Shown: piece by piece, positions 26,942 to 34,316 of the stretch | How positions within the stretch are numbered: the stretch's first letter is position 1 | How the letters are laid out: every line of letters begins with the position of its first letter | Virus record (IMG/VR): IMGVR_UViG_3300034200_001057 | Span: 1-61,470 of that record | From: a virus | Length of the DNA: 61,470 bases | Strand: one strand, 5' to 3' | Program-made: the position numbers and the translations under genes | The notes under the pieces: generated by a model | The model's input: the letters and a program-made list of their open reading frames with translations, nothing else | Told to the model about the DNA's origin: nothing | Databases searched by the model: none

Positions 26942-27830
26942 TACTAAGAAGGAAGTTAAGGGAGCGCCGCCGAAGGGCGGTGCCCCTACAATTATCACAG
27001 AGAAACCAAAGAGCGACCACGCATTTAGGAGGCATGCGCTCTGTAGTGCATCGAGTTCTGAGAGGTGGTTGAATTGTCCAGGATCGGTGTCTCTCTCTTT
27101 ACAGGCTCCACCGGATAAACCGAGCCCAGCGGCGGCTGAGGGTACGAGGTGCCATGAGCTTGCAGAGAAGATACTAGAGGAGTGGGCGAAGAACGGAAGG
27201 AAGCTCGACAATGAACTAATTGAAATTAAGCGTAGACGCTACTCCGACACTAGGGATGAAAAGACCGGATGGGACATGGTCGACTATGCGATGACATACG
27301 TAAATACATGCATAGCGACTATAGAGGAAGAGTTCGATAAAGGGACGAAGGTTGATCATCGCCTCGAGCATCGACTCACACTTAATGCCGATATGAAGAT
27401 GTTTGGTATTGCCGACTTTCTTGCTACGGGATTTAAAGGCGGTGAGCCGTTCGGGGTTGTGTGTGACCTAAAGTATGGAAAGACGAGAGTAAAGGCAGAT
27501 GGGAATAGCCAACTAGCTTTTTATGCCGTTGCGTTAAAGAAGAATAGTAAGAAGGCCCTAAAGTCTGTGAAGGCTAGAGTTGTACAGCCTCGCATTGGGC
27601 ACTGGTTATCTGAGGTTGAGTATACTAGTGAAGAGTTAAACGCATGGGATGAGCGGTTAACCCTTGGGGCTGAGAAAGCATTGCTTCAAATTGGAAGCAC
27701 GAAACCAGAATTAAAAACAGGAAAGTGGTGTTTTTTTTGTCCCGCATCGAGCATTTGCTCAGCGAAAGCGAATGAGTCAGTGACTTGTTTTGATGAGGTG
27801 ACTAAGGATGATATCGGTATCTTTGGATAG
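26931..27830 (+). CDS. DUF2800 protein, RecB/Cas4-like PD-(D/E)XK nuclease
   Basis: About 299 residues from ATG 26931, overlapping DUF2815 by 11 bases. HALCSASSSERWLNCPGSVS and AAAEGTRCHELAEKIL near the N terminus, then the nuclease core MFGIADFLATGF and VVCDLKYGKTRVKADGNSQL (D...DxK), and a Cys cluster KWCFFCPASSICSA near the C terminus that with the early Cys could hold an iron-sulfur cluster. Likely a recombination or end-processing exonuclease of the replication module. Confidence 0.92.
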   Translation: MASSTKKEVKGAPPKGGAPTIITEKPKSDHAFRRHALCSASSSERWLNCPGSVSLSLQAPPDKPSPAAAEGTRCHELAEKILEEWAKNGRKLDNELIEIKRRRYSDTRDEKTGWDMVDYAMTYVNTCIATIEEEFDKGTKVDHRLEHRLTLNADMKMFGIADFLATGFKGGEPFGVVCDLKYGKTRVKADGNSQLAFYAVALKKNSKKALKSVKARVVQPRIGHWLSEVEYTSEELNAWDERLTLGAEKALLQIGSTKPELKTGKWCFFCPASSICSAKANESVTCFDEVTKDDIGIFG

Positions 27831-27837
27831 AGGGGGA

Positions 27838-28197
27838 ATGAGTAGCAAAGGAGTCAAACTACCAGGCGAAGAGGGCGAATGGGAGCCGTTTGAATTCACG
27901 TTTACTGGAGAGCCTGGTGATAGTGCGATGGTTGAGATCCATAATTGGCCGGGGTCGAATAACGTGCGGGTGTATGTGCGGGTGCGAGAGGCGGAGGCGG
28001 TGAAGCTAAAACCTTTCGATGCTGTATCGGTCCACCACCATGGGCGTAATGTGATTTGGACTGGTGAGACAGGGCAGTTTGCAAGTGGCCAGGTGTGTCA
28101 TATTGGCAAGGATGACATGGGCAATGAGACTCGGTTCTCACTTGAAGAAGTCGTGTTGGTATGGCGCAACGGTGAGGTAGTATGGCCGAAGTCCTAA
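27838..28197 (+). CDS. Hypothetical protein
   Basis: 119 residues from ATG 27838 (AGGGGG upstream), just after the DUF2800 stop. Beta-rich, with no membrane segment or metal site. It is the last gene of the helicase unit, its stop overlapping the convergent repressor gene by 4 bases. Not recognised. Confidence 0.65.
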   Translation: MSSKGVKLPGEEGEWEPFEFTFTGEPGDSAMVEIHNWPGSNNVRVYVRVREAEAVKLKPFDAVSVHHHGRNVIWTGETGQFASGQVCHIGKDDMGNETRFSLEEVVLVWRNGEVVWPKS

Positions 28198-28418
28198 CCC
28201 CCGCAAGCCTCAAAGAACTCATCGACGCTTACGCCGGTGATGTTGCTGATGTACTGCCAGTACATATCGGGGATGCCGCGTACTCGCCATTGGCGTAAGG
28301 CGAACTGGGAGACATCTTTCTTGAACGATTCGGTGAGCTTGTAGGATAGAACGATGTCGCCGCCAGCTAGTGAGATGACGCGATCAACGAACACTCTGTT
28401 GATTATTTTTTTTCTCAT
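28194..28418 (-). CDS. Cro/YdaS-like repressor
   Basis: 74 residues from ATG 28418. VFVDRVISLAGGDIVLSYKL, then FALRQWRVRGIPDMYWQYIS and NITGVSVDEFFEACGG, the pattern of Cro/YdaS HTH regulators (helix ending in W..RGIP..YW). It is the only minus-strand gene in the 24.7-38.1 kb early region. It is separated from the secreted-protein gene by a perfect GTTGACAC/GTGTCAAC palindrome, and related half-sites lie before two or three other early units, so it is the best candidate for the early-gene repressor. Confidence 0.82.
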   Translation of the reverse strand: MRKKIINRVFVDRVISLAGGDIVLSYKLTESFKKDVSQFALRQWRVRGIPDMYWQYISNITGVSVDEFFEACGG

Positions 28419-28426
28419 TCTTTTAT

Positions 28427-28455
28427 GTTGACACGGTATGCAGTTACGTGTCAAC
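28427..28455. promoter_or_regulatory. Palindromic operator/promoter GTTGACAC-N13-GTGTCAAC
   Basis: Perfect 8-base inverted repeat with half-site centres 21 bases (two helical turns) apart. Each arm contains TTGACA reading outward as a -35 on its own strand, so it could drive both the repressor gene and the rightward genes while being blocked by the repressor. Similar imperfect sites occur at 30477, 33811 and 35620. Confidence 0.75.
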
Positions 28456-28483
28456 CTGGAAACGCATTAAACATAGGAGGCAA

Positions 28484-28765
28484 ATGAAGAACTTACTTTT
28501 ATCAACCATAATTCTCTTGTGTACCGTCTCATCGGTACAGGCTCAATCATGCTACTCGATATCTCCGGGGACGCTTGCAATCAATCACCGCGTTGGGATA
28601 CTTCGAGGCGTGAACTTTACTGCAACGGTTAGTTGCTCACGGTTCGCGCCTATCTTTGTCTTTTGGCGTGGCGGTGCGATGTGTGAGGGACGAACGTTCT
28701 ATGGTCGCACGTTCTCGGGGATGCCGTTTGCATGCAGCGTGCGAAGCATTCGGAGGACCCGATGA
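28484..28765 (+). CDS. Small secreted cysteine-containing protein
   Basis: 93 residues from ATG 28484 (TAGGAGGCAA upstream). The N terminus MKNLLLSTIILLCTVSSVQA is a clear signal peptide with likely cleavage before QSCYS. The mature ~73-residue part has four Cys (C-Y, C-S, C-E, C-S contexts), suggesting two disulfides. It is the first gene after the strongest operator. An exported early phage protein might alter the envelope or exclude other phages; this is inference. Confidence 0.7.
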   Translation: MKNLLLSTIILLCTVSSVQAQSCYSISPGTLAINHRVGILRGVNFTATVSCSRFAPIFVFWRGGAMCEGRTFYGRTFSGMPFACSVRSIRRTR

Positions 28766-28941
28766 TGTACGAGGTACGTAGTCTTGATGGCGCAATCTTT
28801 GGAGTAGGACCGACTGAGCTCGACGCATGGATTAATGCGTTACGAAAGCGAGGGAAGCTTACTGACCTAAGATGCTTCTTGAAGTTGGTTCAGGCTATGA
28901 AGGAGGAGGGCACAACTCTGACTGTGTTGAAAATCTCATGA
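28762..28941 (+). CDS. Small hypothetical protein
   Basis: 59 residues (ATGATG; either Met possible), overlapping the preceding stop and preceded by GGAGG. Mixed alpha/beta, no motif recognised. Its stop overlaps the next start (ATGA). Confidence 0.6.
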   Translation: MMYEVRSLDGAIFGVGPTELDAWINALRKRGKLTDLRCFLKLVQAMKEEGTTLTVLKIS

Positions 28942-29192
28942 GCAGCGAACTGGACTGCACCCGAAAGCTCACGATGATCGCCAACACAGTCCACGGCGAA
29001 AAAGAGATTATGTGGGCTATGAGGGCAACAGACCTGATTCTTGCGTTGCATGATATTCGGGAGACATTTGTTCGCCTTAGGAACGATGGCGACACGGAGC
29101 CCGAGGTACTGCTTGGGGAGAATGGTTACGAGATAGTAAAACGTGCTCTTGATGACTATGGGCTTATTGACCTCTTGGAGACCGTAACCTAA
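28938..29192 (+). CDS. Small helical hypothetical protein
   Basis: 84 residues from the ATG overlapping the previous stop. Mostly helical and acidic (MWAMRATDLILALHDIRETF). Not recognised. Coupled to the next gene by TAATG. Confidence 0.62.
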   Translation: MSSELDCTRKLTMIANTVHGEKEIMWAMRATDLILALHDIRETFVRLRNDGDTEPEVLLGENGYEIVKRALDDYGLIDLLETVT

Positions 29193-29494
29193 TGGCAACG
29201 AGAACCAAGGGAGTACCAACTGCACTTGATGGCTATGTTGCCTACCCCAGAGAATGCCGTGACCTCACGGGGAGGTTCATCGGGGCACTCACGGTGATGG
29301 GATACGTAGGGACCGATAAGACGTGTAACTGGTGGGAGTGCCTCTGCACTCAGTGCCTAAGAGTCGTACGGATTAGGGACCAGCACCTAAGAACGGGAGT
29401 CGTGAGAAGTTGTGGGAAGAAGGGGTGTAGGGCAGAGGCGAAGGTTTGGAGGAAGCTTATGAAGCAACAGGCGAAAGGGTGCCGCAGGATATGA
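29192..29494 (+). CDS. Zinc-finger-like phage protein (AP2/HNH-associated type)
   Basis: 100 residues. Contains RDLTGRFIGALTVMGYV, WWECLCTQCLRVVRIRD and LRTGVVRSCGKKGC, the DLTG-R-FG-LTV ... C-C-G ... SCG pattern of small phage DNA-binding proteins related to the specificity modules of HNH/AP2 homing proteins. Four Cys could bind zinc. No nuclease domain is attached. Confidence 0.75.
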   Translation: MATRTKGVPTALDGYVAYPRECRDLTGRFIGALTVMGYVGTDKTCNWWECLCTQCLRVVRIRDQHLRTGVVRSCGKKGCRAEAKVWRKLMKQQAKGCRRI

Positions 29495-29840
29495 CCGACT
29501 AACAGCGGAATACAGTCCCGATACTCGGTTCAAGTCCGAGGTTGTTTCGAGAATCAATCGGGGAGTAGTGCGCTCCTAAAGTAGTTGCACCTGGACCGTT
29601 GAGAGGCGGTTTGCTTATGGGCGAAGACATTTTAGAGAGTTTATGAGGATGCCCGCGCAAGACCCGGAAACTCTTTCGACACCTTAGCTCTTTCGTGTCG
29701 TAAAAGAAAAAGGTGAGCCGTGCGGATGAGAGGCCGCGTCTTATTGAGCGTGGGAGAAAGGGGAAACAACCTCCCCACGTTCACCACGATTAACCCCCGC
29801 AATTTTTCCGTAACCGTCTTGAGTTAACCGTAGGAGCATT
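29495..29840 (+). ncRNA. Hairpin-rich non-coding stretch, candidate structured RNA
   Basis: 346 bases with no plausible gene in a region of otherwise overlapping genes. Foldable elements: a tRNA T-arm-like hairpin at 29524-29540 (CTCGG, loop TTCAAGT, CCGAG), GGAG/CTCC near 29562-29576, AGAGTTT/AAACTCT pairing 29636-29642 with 29668-29674, GACAC/GTGTC at 29678-29699, GCGG/CCGC near 29722-29737, and CGTGGGAG/CTCCCCACG at 29749-29779. No poly-U end is seen. Strand inferred from neighbours. Confidence 0.5.
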
Positions 29841-29933
29841 ATGATCAACGAAGAGAACCACCTCGACGCATTCATCGTCATGGTACTTACCCTTTGCCTT
29901 GCCCTTACCTTATTCGAGATGTTCTATGGTTAA
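29841..29933 (+). CDS. 30-residue membrane microprotein
   Basis: ATG at 29841 with TAGGAG upstream; 30 residues, almost all one hydrophobic helix (FIVMVLTLCLALTLFEMFYG). Its stop overlaps the next gene start. Good ribosome site and coupling support real translation. Function unknown. Confidence 0.6.
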   Translation: MINEENHLDAFIVMVLTLCLALTLFEMFYG

Positions 29934-30126
29934 CTTCAATCGATTACCACCACTTCAAGAGGACGTTCACTTCTACGAGGTCGAAGCCCCGCGATTGATG
30001 CGAGAGGCCCTCGCTGAACTTGCAGCCGACACTGAGAAACATATCACTATCGACATCGTGCACGGTGCATCATCGATGCTCGTGGTGTTTGACCGCATCA
30101 TTAAGCAGAGGCAGAGCGAAAGATGA
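29926..30126 (+). CDS. Small hypothetical protein
   Basis: 66 residues from ATG 29926 (MVNFNRLPPLQEDVHF), coupled to the microprotein upstream and overlapping the next start by ATGA. Helical, no motif. Not recognised. Confidence 0.65.
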   Translation: MVNFNRLPPLQEDVHFYEVEAPRLMREALAELAADTEKHITIDIVHGASSMLVVFDRIIKQRQSER

Positions 30127-30467
30127 CTCAGTATCGATACGAACGAAACGTACAGAGTGCCTCCCAGAGCATTGTTGACGTTGCAGCGCGTGGTGACCTT
30201 GAGGACCTTCGCGCTCATGTAGAGAACTTACTTCTGAGGGGCGGATACTCTGCGCCAAACCTCTCGTTTGTTCTTGCAAGAGCACTCGCCGCAATGGATA
30301 AGCGATGCGAGTTCTTCGAGGTTACGTTGCATGATGCGATGAACAACCATCTTGATTACCTTCTCACACTAGGACCGGAGAAGGTCAGCAGCGAGCACAT
30401 TGAGGGAGCGATGGAGCTTTACAACCTCGTCGATTTACTAGTGAAACAATATAAATCAGGTGCGTGA
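30123..30467 (+). CDS. Helical hypothetical protein
   Basis: 114 residues, all helical, with paired segments RGDLEDLRAHVENLLLRGGY and SEHIEGAMELYNLVDLLVKQ. ATGA overlap with the previous gene. Last gene of this early unit; a GTTGACAC promoter follows at once. Not recognised. Confidence 0.68.
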   Translation: MTQYRYERNVQSASQSIVDVAARGDLEDLRAHVENLLLRGGYSAPNLSFVLARALAAMDKRCEFFEVTLHDAMNNHLDYLLTLGPEKVSSEHIEGAMELYNLVDLLVKQYKSGA

Positions 30468-30470
30468 TTC

Positions 30471-30507
30471 TTTTTTGTTGACACCATAGAGGAAGGTGTG
30501 GCAAAGT
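30471..30507 (+). promoter_or_regulatory. Early promoter/operator copy 2 (GTTGACAC-N13-GTGGCA)
   Basis: TTTTTT followed by GTTGACAC at 30477 and GTGGCA at 30498, with 14 bases between TTGACA and GTGGCA as in the other copies. The arms ACACC/GGTGT form an imperfect palindrome. No convincing -10 here (CAAAGT at the right distance). Starts the 30.5-33.7 kb unit. Confidence 0.65.
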
Positions 30508-30540
30508 ACGAATACCGAAACAAAATAAACATGGGGGCAC

Positions 30541-30795
30541 ATGTACGAAGAACGAAAACAGGATGACTCTCTTGAGTCACTCTCTCCACCGCAATCACGG
30601 CCACTCAACATATATCTTAACGGCGACTCTATCGCCATATACTGCCGTGATAAGCCAATAGTCCGCGTAACTGCTGAGGACTATGACACTCTCTATAGTG
30701 CAATCAATCTTCTTAACGGGATTATCGGCAATGAGCTTTCTCTCGAAGAGATTAGGGAAGTGCGTAATATCTTATTGGAGGTAGTGGGGTCATGA
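30541..30795 (+). CDS. Small hypothetical protein
   Basis: 84 residues, first gene after promoter copy 2, with GGGGGCAC before the ATG. Beta strand then helix (IYLNGDSIAIYCRDKPIVRV). Not recognised. Confidence 0.65.
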   Translation: MYEERKQDDSLESLSPPQSRPLNIYLNGDSIAIYCRDKPIVRVTAEDYDTLYSAINLLNGIIGNELSLEEIREVRNILLEVVGS

Positions 30796-31037
30796 AGACT
30801 GTTGTGATTGATGGGGTGGAGTATGAGGAAGTAAAGCGAGAGGGTTCATTCTTGGAAGGTTGGATAATTGCTTTTCAGCCCCTTCCTCCCAAACGAAAGA
30901 CCATCGTGCAAGTAGCGGCGGATGTGCATGAATATAAAGAGGATGAATATCGAAAGCTTTACCTATCTAGCACCGCAGTCTACGACTACATCGAACAACG
31001 CCTACAGGCCATCGAAAAAAAGCTGGAGGAGAAATGA
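30792..31037 (+). CDS. Small hypothetical protein
   Basis: 81 residues, ATGA overlap with the previous gene. MKTVVIDGVEYEEVKREGSF is a common phage opening; the C terminus (YIEQRLQAIEKKLEEK) is a coiled coil. Not recognised. Confidence 0.65.
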   Translation: MKTVVIDGVEYEEVKREGSFLEGWIIAFQPLPPKRKTIVQVAADVHEYKEDEYRKLYLSSTAVYDYIEQRLQAIEKKLEEK

Positions 31038-31147
31038 GCAGAATCAACTGGGCAAACCTCGCTGTACTTCTTTTTTTCGCTGCGTATTTTTCAGCGGTAG
31101 GCTACGGGCTCGTCTCGCTTGTGCGATGGATGGGAGGGGAGGGGTGA
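31034..31147 (+). CDS. 37-residue membrane protein
   Basis: ATG 31034 with GGAGGAGAA upstream. One hydrophobic helix (LAVLLFFAAYFSAVGYGLVS) and a short basic/Gly tail. Stop overlaps the next GTG start. Function unknown. Confidence 0.6.
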   Translation: MSRINWANLAVLLFFAAYFSAVGYGLVSLVRWMGGEG

Positions 31148-31494
31148 GCGAAGAATCAAAGATTGCATACGGGTGGTGTTTAATTGGCATCAACGGGCAC
31201 CCAGTTTCCGATTCGGTATCAGAACTACCGGAAATTGAGGAGCGAGAGCAGGAGTGCGTAGTGATGTGGCGGCATGACTACGAGCACTTAACCGAATCTC
31301 TGAAACATCGTGAGGAACTGTACTGGAAACTTACGGCTGAGTTTGACGCGATGCGGGGGGAGCTGGTCACGCTATCGAACGCAATCAGGATGCTCGACAA
31401 CTACTTGGCAAACGATGCCCAAATGGACCATGCGCTCGAACTGGAGGCGCTGAAGATTTCGGACAGGTATAAGACCACGGAGGACCATGACTAA
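31144..31494 (+). CDS. Hypothetical coiled-coil protein
   Basis: About 116 residues from GTG 31144, overlapping the previous stop (GTGA). WCLIGINGHPVS then a long helix (EHLTESLKHREELYWKLTAE onward). It resembles in layout the 34615-34917 protein (an N-terminal sentence ending V.MW or V.IW, then a coiled coil). Not recognised. Confidence 0.62.
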   Translation: MSEESKIAYGWCLIGINGHPVSDSVSELPEIEEREQECVVMWRHDYEHLTESLKHREELYWKLTAEFDAMRGELVTLSNAIRMLDNYLANDAQMDHALELEALKISDRYKTTEDHD

Positions 31495-31795
31495 CGACGA
31501 CGAAGGCCAATACTGGGCAGAGATGCAAGCGGAAGCACAAGCAGCAGAGGCCGAGGCAGCAATGGCAGCGGAAGCAGAGTATCAGCAGGAGATAGAGCGA
31601 CAATTGACCGTTGGGCAGATGTCTGACATTCAATGCCCGAAGTGTGGATGCAGAACGCTGATTAATCGGCGTGGTGATGTTTGGTGCTCGTTTGTTGGAG
31701 GGATAAACCAGGCGGCCTGTGATTACTCGACCAAGATGCTACCGGAGGAAATACAGAAGCTCGTTAGTAAGCACTTTTGGGAGCTGTTGGCATGA
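31487..31795 (+). CDS. Zinc-ribbon protein with Ala/Glu helix
   Basis: 102 residues. Residues ~8-40 are an Ala/Glu-rich helix; residues ~48-80 hold CPKCGCRTLINRRGDVWCSF ... CDYS, a four-Cys zinc ribbon of the topoisomerase/RNA polymerase type. Probably nucleic-acid binding. Overlaps both neighbours by a few bases. Confidence 0.7.
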   Translation: MTNDDEGQYWAEMQAEAQAAEAEAAMAAEAEYQQEIERQLTVGQMSDIQCPKCGCRTLINRRGDVWCSFVGGINQAACDYSTKMLPEEIQKLVSKHFWELLA

Positions 31796-32055
31796 CTAAC
31801 GACAAGCAAACAGCGGAAGAGGCGGCGAGGGGGTATTGCGACCAGTATTCTTGGAATGACCCACGAGAGGAAGATGCCGAGGCCGCTTTCCTCGCTGGCG
31901 TCCGCTGGGCTCAAGAGCGGGAGAAGGTGCTTTGGACCGGATGGGCAATGATAAACAACGACGGCACGATAACTCAGGACTCGCCTATTCTTGACACCGA
32001 GCCTTGGAAGACGGGGAAGTATGTTCGTGTCAATATTGTGGAGGTACCGGAATGA
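31792..32055 (+). CDS. Hypothetical protein
   Basis: 87 residues from ATG 31792 (overlaps the previous stop). KQTAEEAARGYCDQYSWNDP then EAAFLAGVRWAQ, a pattern of small phage proteins of unknown role (compare A..F..G..WA). Coupled to the next gene by ATGA. Confidence 0.62.
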   Translation: MTNDKQTAEEAARGYCDQYSWNDPREEDAEAAFLAGVRWAQEREKVLWTGWAMINNDGTITQDSPILDTEPWKTGKYVRVNIVEVPE

Positions 32056-32210
32056 AGAAGCAGAGGGAGCCGAGGGCGATGTGGTTTGTGTTTAACGACG
32101 AGCGTAATCATTCGTTTGTGACGTACGATTGGAAAGAAGCAAGAGCTTGGAAAAGGCATGGGTATGCTCCAGTGAAATACGTGCGCGAGGTTAAGAGGAG
32201 AAAGAAGTGA
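32052..32210 (+). CDS. Small basic hypothetical protein
   Basis: 52 residues from ATG 32052. Strongly basic, Trp/Arg-rich (AMWFVFNDERNHSFVTYDWK). ATGA coupling at its start and a GTG overlap at its end. Not recognised. Confidence 0.6.
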   Translation: MKKQREPRAMWFVFNDERNHSFVTYDWKEARAWKRHGYAPVKYVREVKRRKK

Positions 32211-32365
32211 GTAACTTTAATCCATTTGGGAATGATAGCCTTGGATGGTGGGCGGATACATCAATGCTGATAGGCATATTCTGCGGTATTGTTATTTACT
32301 TTCTAGGATGGGGCCTTTTTATCGCCTCGCCACTTGTGCTGGTGTACCAGGTGTTTTTTAAGTAA
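32207..32365 (+). CDS. Small membrane protein
   Basis: 52 residues from GTG 32207 (GAGGAG upstream, overlap with previous stop). Hydrophobic segment SMLIGIFCGIVIYFLGWGLF continuing through IASPLVLVYQ gives one long or two short membrane helices. Function unknown. Confidence 0.6.
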   Translation: MSNFNPFGNDSLGWWADTSMLIGIFCGIVIYFLGWGLFIASPLVLVYQVFFK

Positions 32366-32381
32366 CGGAGGGCCGAGAGCG

Positions 32382-32582
32382 ATGAGCAGCGATAGCGGAG
32401 AGAGTGAGGTGGTAATGTCGATAGACGGCGAGGGGAATGGATTTTTTCCGCTGTGTGATTTCTGTGAGTCGCACTATATCTCGGATTCCACGTGGTCGGG
32501 GGAACTGTGGAGCGAAGAAGATGGAGACAACGAGCCCCCGGAGGATTCAGTTCCATGCGTCGTGTTGTGGCCTAATAGCTAG
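32382..32582 (+). CDS. Small acidic Cys-containing protein
   Basis: 66 residues from ATG 32382, GGAGG 11 bases upstream. CDFCESH could be half of a zinc site; the rest is acidic. Not recognised. Confidence 0.58.
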   Translation: MSSDSGESEVVMSIDGEGNGFFPLCDFCESHYISDSTWSGELWSEEDGDNEPPEDSVPCVVLWPNS

Positions 32583-32597
32583 GTCGGAGATTTTAGG

Positions 32598-32774
32598 ATG
32601 GGTATGGAAGGGCGTAAAATCATTCAAATAGCAATTGGTGACCTCGGATACATCGTAGCCATGTGTGACGATGGGACTGTGTGGTTTCGTAGGGGAGTTT
32701 GGGACAATAGCGATCCGTGGTATCAGATACCGCCTATTCCTAGAGTCGAAGAACTAACCCCGCCTAGCGAGTAA
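32598..32774 (+). CDS. Small hypothetical protein
   Basis: 58 residues from ATG 32598 (TTAGGATG context). MGMEGRKIIQIAIGDLGYIV then VWFRRGVWDNSDPWYQIPPI, a beta-hairpin pattern seen in many small phage proteins. Not recognised. Confidence 0.6.
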   Translation: MGMEGRKIIQIAIGDLGYIVAMCDDGTVWFRRGVWDNSDPWYQIPPIPRVEELTPPSE

Positions 32775-32782
32775 GGAGAAGT

Positions 32783-33034
32783 ATGCCCGACAGAACAAAG
32801 ACACACGGAGAGTACAAGGACCAAGCAGAGATGGCCGAGAGATTGCGAGAGACAATGCGCCTTGGATATCCAAGGTTTCCCAGGTACCAGAGTGCTGCAC
32901 TGACGTTGATTGCGGAAAAGCTTTCTCGCATCATCACGGGCGATAGCAACTTTGAGGACCATTGGCTCGACATCGCGGGCTATTGCGAACGAGTTTTAGA
33001 AATATTGCGTAAGGGGGCACATGGAAACGAATAA
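32783..33034 (+). CDS. Hypothetical helical protein
   Basis: 83 residues, AAGGAG upstream. PFAM-like pattern YKDQAEMAERLRETMRLGYP ... ALTLIAEKLSRIITGD ... HWLDIAGYCERVLEIL: the phage family in which RI.TG....DHW.DI.GY appears (related to the DUF6378-like proteins often beside nucleotide metabolism genes). Role unknown. Confidence 0.7.
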   Translation: MPDRTKTHGEYKDQAEMAERLRETMRLGYPRFPRYQSAALTLIAEKLSRIITGDSNFEDHWLDIAGYCERVLEILRKGAHGNE

Positions 33035-33662
33035 ACTAGTAGCAGCAAGGAACGCATACGTTTCCCAGGTACTTGAGTGGCGACAACCGCAGATGCCGGA
33101 GACCACGGAGTACATTTATCAGCTAGAGCAATACATCGGTGAATGCGAGCACTACCTCAGAGCATTTCACAAGCTGCCGCCGGTGACCGACCTACGCTCT
33201 TATGCGTTGAGCAAAGAACCGCTCGTGCAGGTCAGCGACAGCGGCAGCGAAAGTGGACCCGCGACCGTTGACGAGAATGTGCTCCTCGCTACTGAAGAGT
33301 TGGCACAACCACTGACTCCCAGTGCTACGGGAAGCATTGAAGTCCATCGAGAGCCAAAGCCCCTCTTCGACGCATCGAGCGTGGAGAGTGGAAAGGAGTT
33401 CAGCGGATTGAGTATCGAAGAGTCGAGGGGCGGGCATGTTCCTCCGAAGGATATTGACTCCCTTCAGTATCTCATAGACCTCATCACCGACATAGAGCTT
33501 GACATGACCAACGCATTCATTCACCGTGAGAAGAGTATCAATAGTGTGATTGACGGCACCATCACGGCTGTGATTAGTGCAGTCAACAAGGAGCGTATAC
33601 GCGTAGTCTCGCAGTTTGCCGCGACGCTCCGGGAAAAGATTTCAGCGTCAAGAGGTTTCTAG
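33021..33662 (+). CDS. Hypothetical protein
   Basis: 213 residues, overlapping the previous gene by 14 bases. N-terminal and C-terminal helical parts are separated by an acidic low-complexity linker (~70-130). The end (ITAVISAVNKERIRVVSQFA) is amphipathic. Last gene before promoter copy 3. Not recognised. Confidence 0.65.
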   Translation: METNKLVAARNAYVSQVLEWRQPQMPETTEYIYQLEQYIGECEHYLRAFHKLPPVTDLRSYALSKEPLVQVSDSGSESGPATVDENVLLATEELAQPLTPSATGSIEVHREPKPLFDASSVESGKEFSGLSIEESRGGHVPPKDIDSLQYLIDLITDIELDMTNAFIHREKSINSVIDGTITAVISAVNKERIRVVSQFAATLREKISASRGF

Positions 33663-33804
33663 GTTGCCTCCTTCCCCTCTTGACGTTGTTTCGGCCTGTG
33701 TGGTCCCGAGCAGGTAGCCCGTAAGGGTTCGGGGCTCTTAAAACACCATTATTTCTTTGCACTTTTTGTGCTTCTCTAGTTATTCCGCATACTTAGCAAG
33801 ATGC
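33663..33804 (+). terminator. Hairpins after the 30.5-33.7 kb unit, possible terminator
   Basis: Two foldable elements: CCCGA ... TCGGG around 33704-33739 enclosing CCC-GTAA-GGG (GNRA-type loop), and GCAC-TTTTT-GTGC near 33758-33770. Neither has an ideal U-run, but the stretch separates two units and holds no gene. RNA processing or attenuation is equally possible. Confidence 0.4.
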
Positions 33805-33842
33805 TTTTTTGTTGACACTTCTTCTGCATTCGTGGCATCATA
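33805..33842 (+). promoter_or_regulatory. Early promoter/operator copy 3
   Basis: TTTTTTGTTGACAC with TTGACA at 33812-33817, GTGGCA at 33832-33837, then TCATAACT. CATCAT, 18 bases after TTGACA, is a plausible -10. Nearly identical in its second half to copy 4 (GTGGCATCATAACT[G/A]TATTGA), so sequence downstream of the -35 is conserved beyond an operator half-site. Confidence 0.72.
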
Positions 33843-33889
33843 ACTGTATTGAAGATGAGCGAACCGAAACGCGCTCGAATGGAGGAAAA

Positions 33890-34090
33890 ATGACAATCCG
33901 ATACCACATCAAAGTAAGCACCGAGACAACAGCAAGCAAGGCAGCTCAAGGTTACGGCGCATTCGACGGCGTGACAATAGTGTCAGCATGTCTCGACACT
34001 CTCAGATTGGACGTAAACGAGGACGACGCTGAATGGCTTGAAACCGTCCTCGACGAGGATACCGATGTAGTAAGTTACTCGGCAGACTAA
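33890..34090 (+). CDS. Small acidic protein
   Basis: 66 residues from ATG 33890 (ATGGAGGAAAA upstream), first gene after promoter copy 3. Acidic; strands around TIVSACLDTLRLDVNEDD. Not recognised. Confidence 0.68.
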   Translation: MTIRYHIKVSTETTASKAAQGYGAFDGVTIVSACLDTLRLDVNEDDAEWLETVLDEDTDVVSYSAD

Positions 34091-34101
34091 ACGACTACAA
34101 C

Positions 34102-34117
34102 GCCGGAGCAATCCGGC
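34102..34117 (+). other. Stable hairpin before ribosome site (GCCGGA-GCAA-TCCGGC)
   Basis: Perfect 6-bp stem closed by a GCAA (GNRA) tetraloop, ending 4 bases before TGGAGGC of the next gene. One of three such pre-RBS hairpins in this unit. Confidence 0.6.
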
Positions 34118-34131
34118 ACCTGGAGGCAAAA

Positions 34132-34308
34132 ATGAAAAAGCACGCAATCTGGACAGCGTACAAACAAGGTAATCAGTGGGTAGTCAATGACGGTATATAC
34201 ACTAGCCCCCTACATTACAGCGTTAAAACGTTCCGCGATGTTCAGGCTCAAGCGAAGCACGTTGAGCAACGAGACGGAATCAAGATAACCCTTAAGAAAG
34301 GCAAGTAA
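34132..34308 (+). CDS. Small basic protein
   Basis: 58 residues from ATG 34132 with TGGAGGCAAAA upstream. Basic, beta then helix (KKHAIWTAYKQGNQWVVNDG). Not recognised. Confidence 0.66.
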   Translation: MKKHAIWTAYKQGNQWVVNDGIYTSPLHYSVKTFRDVQAQAKHVEQRDGIKITLKKGK

Positions 34309-34316
34309 GAAACAAC

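Noticed and set aside
29462-29548. tRNA gene
   Set aside because: T-arm and acceptor pairing exist, but U8 is replaced, no anticodon stem forms, and the 5' part lies inside the preceding gene.
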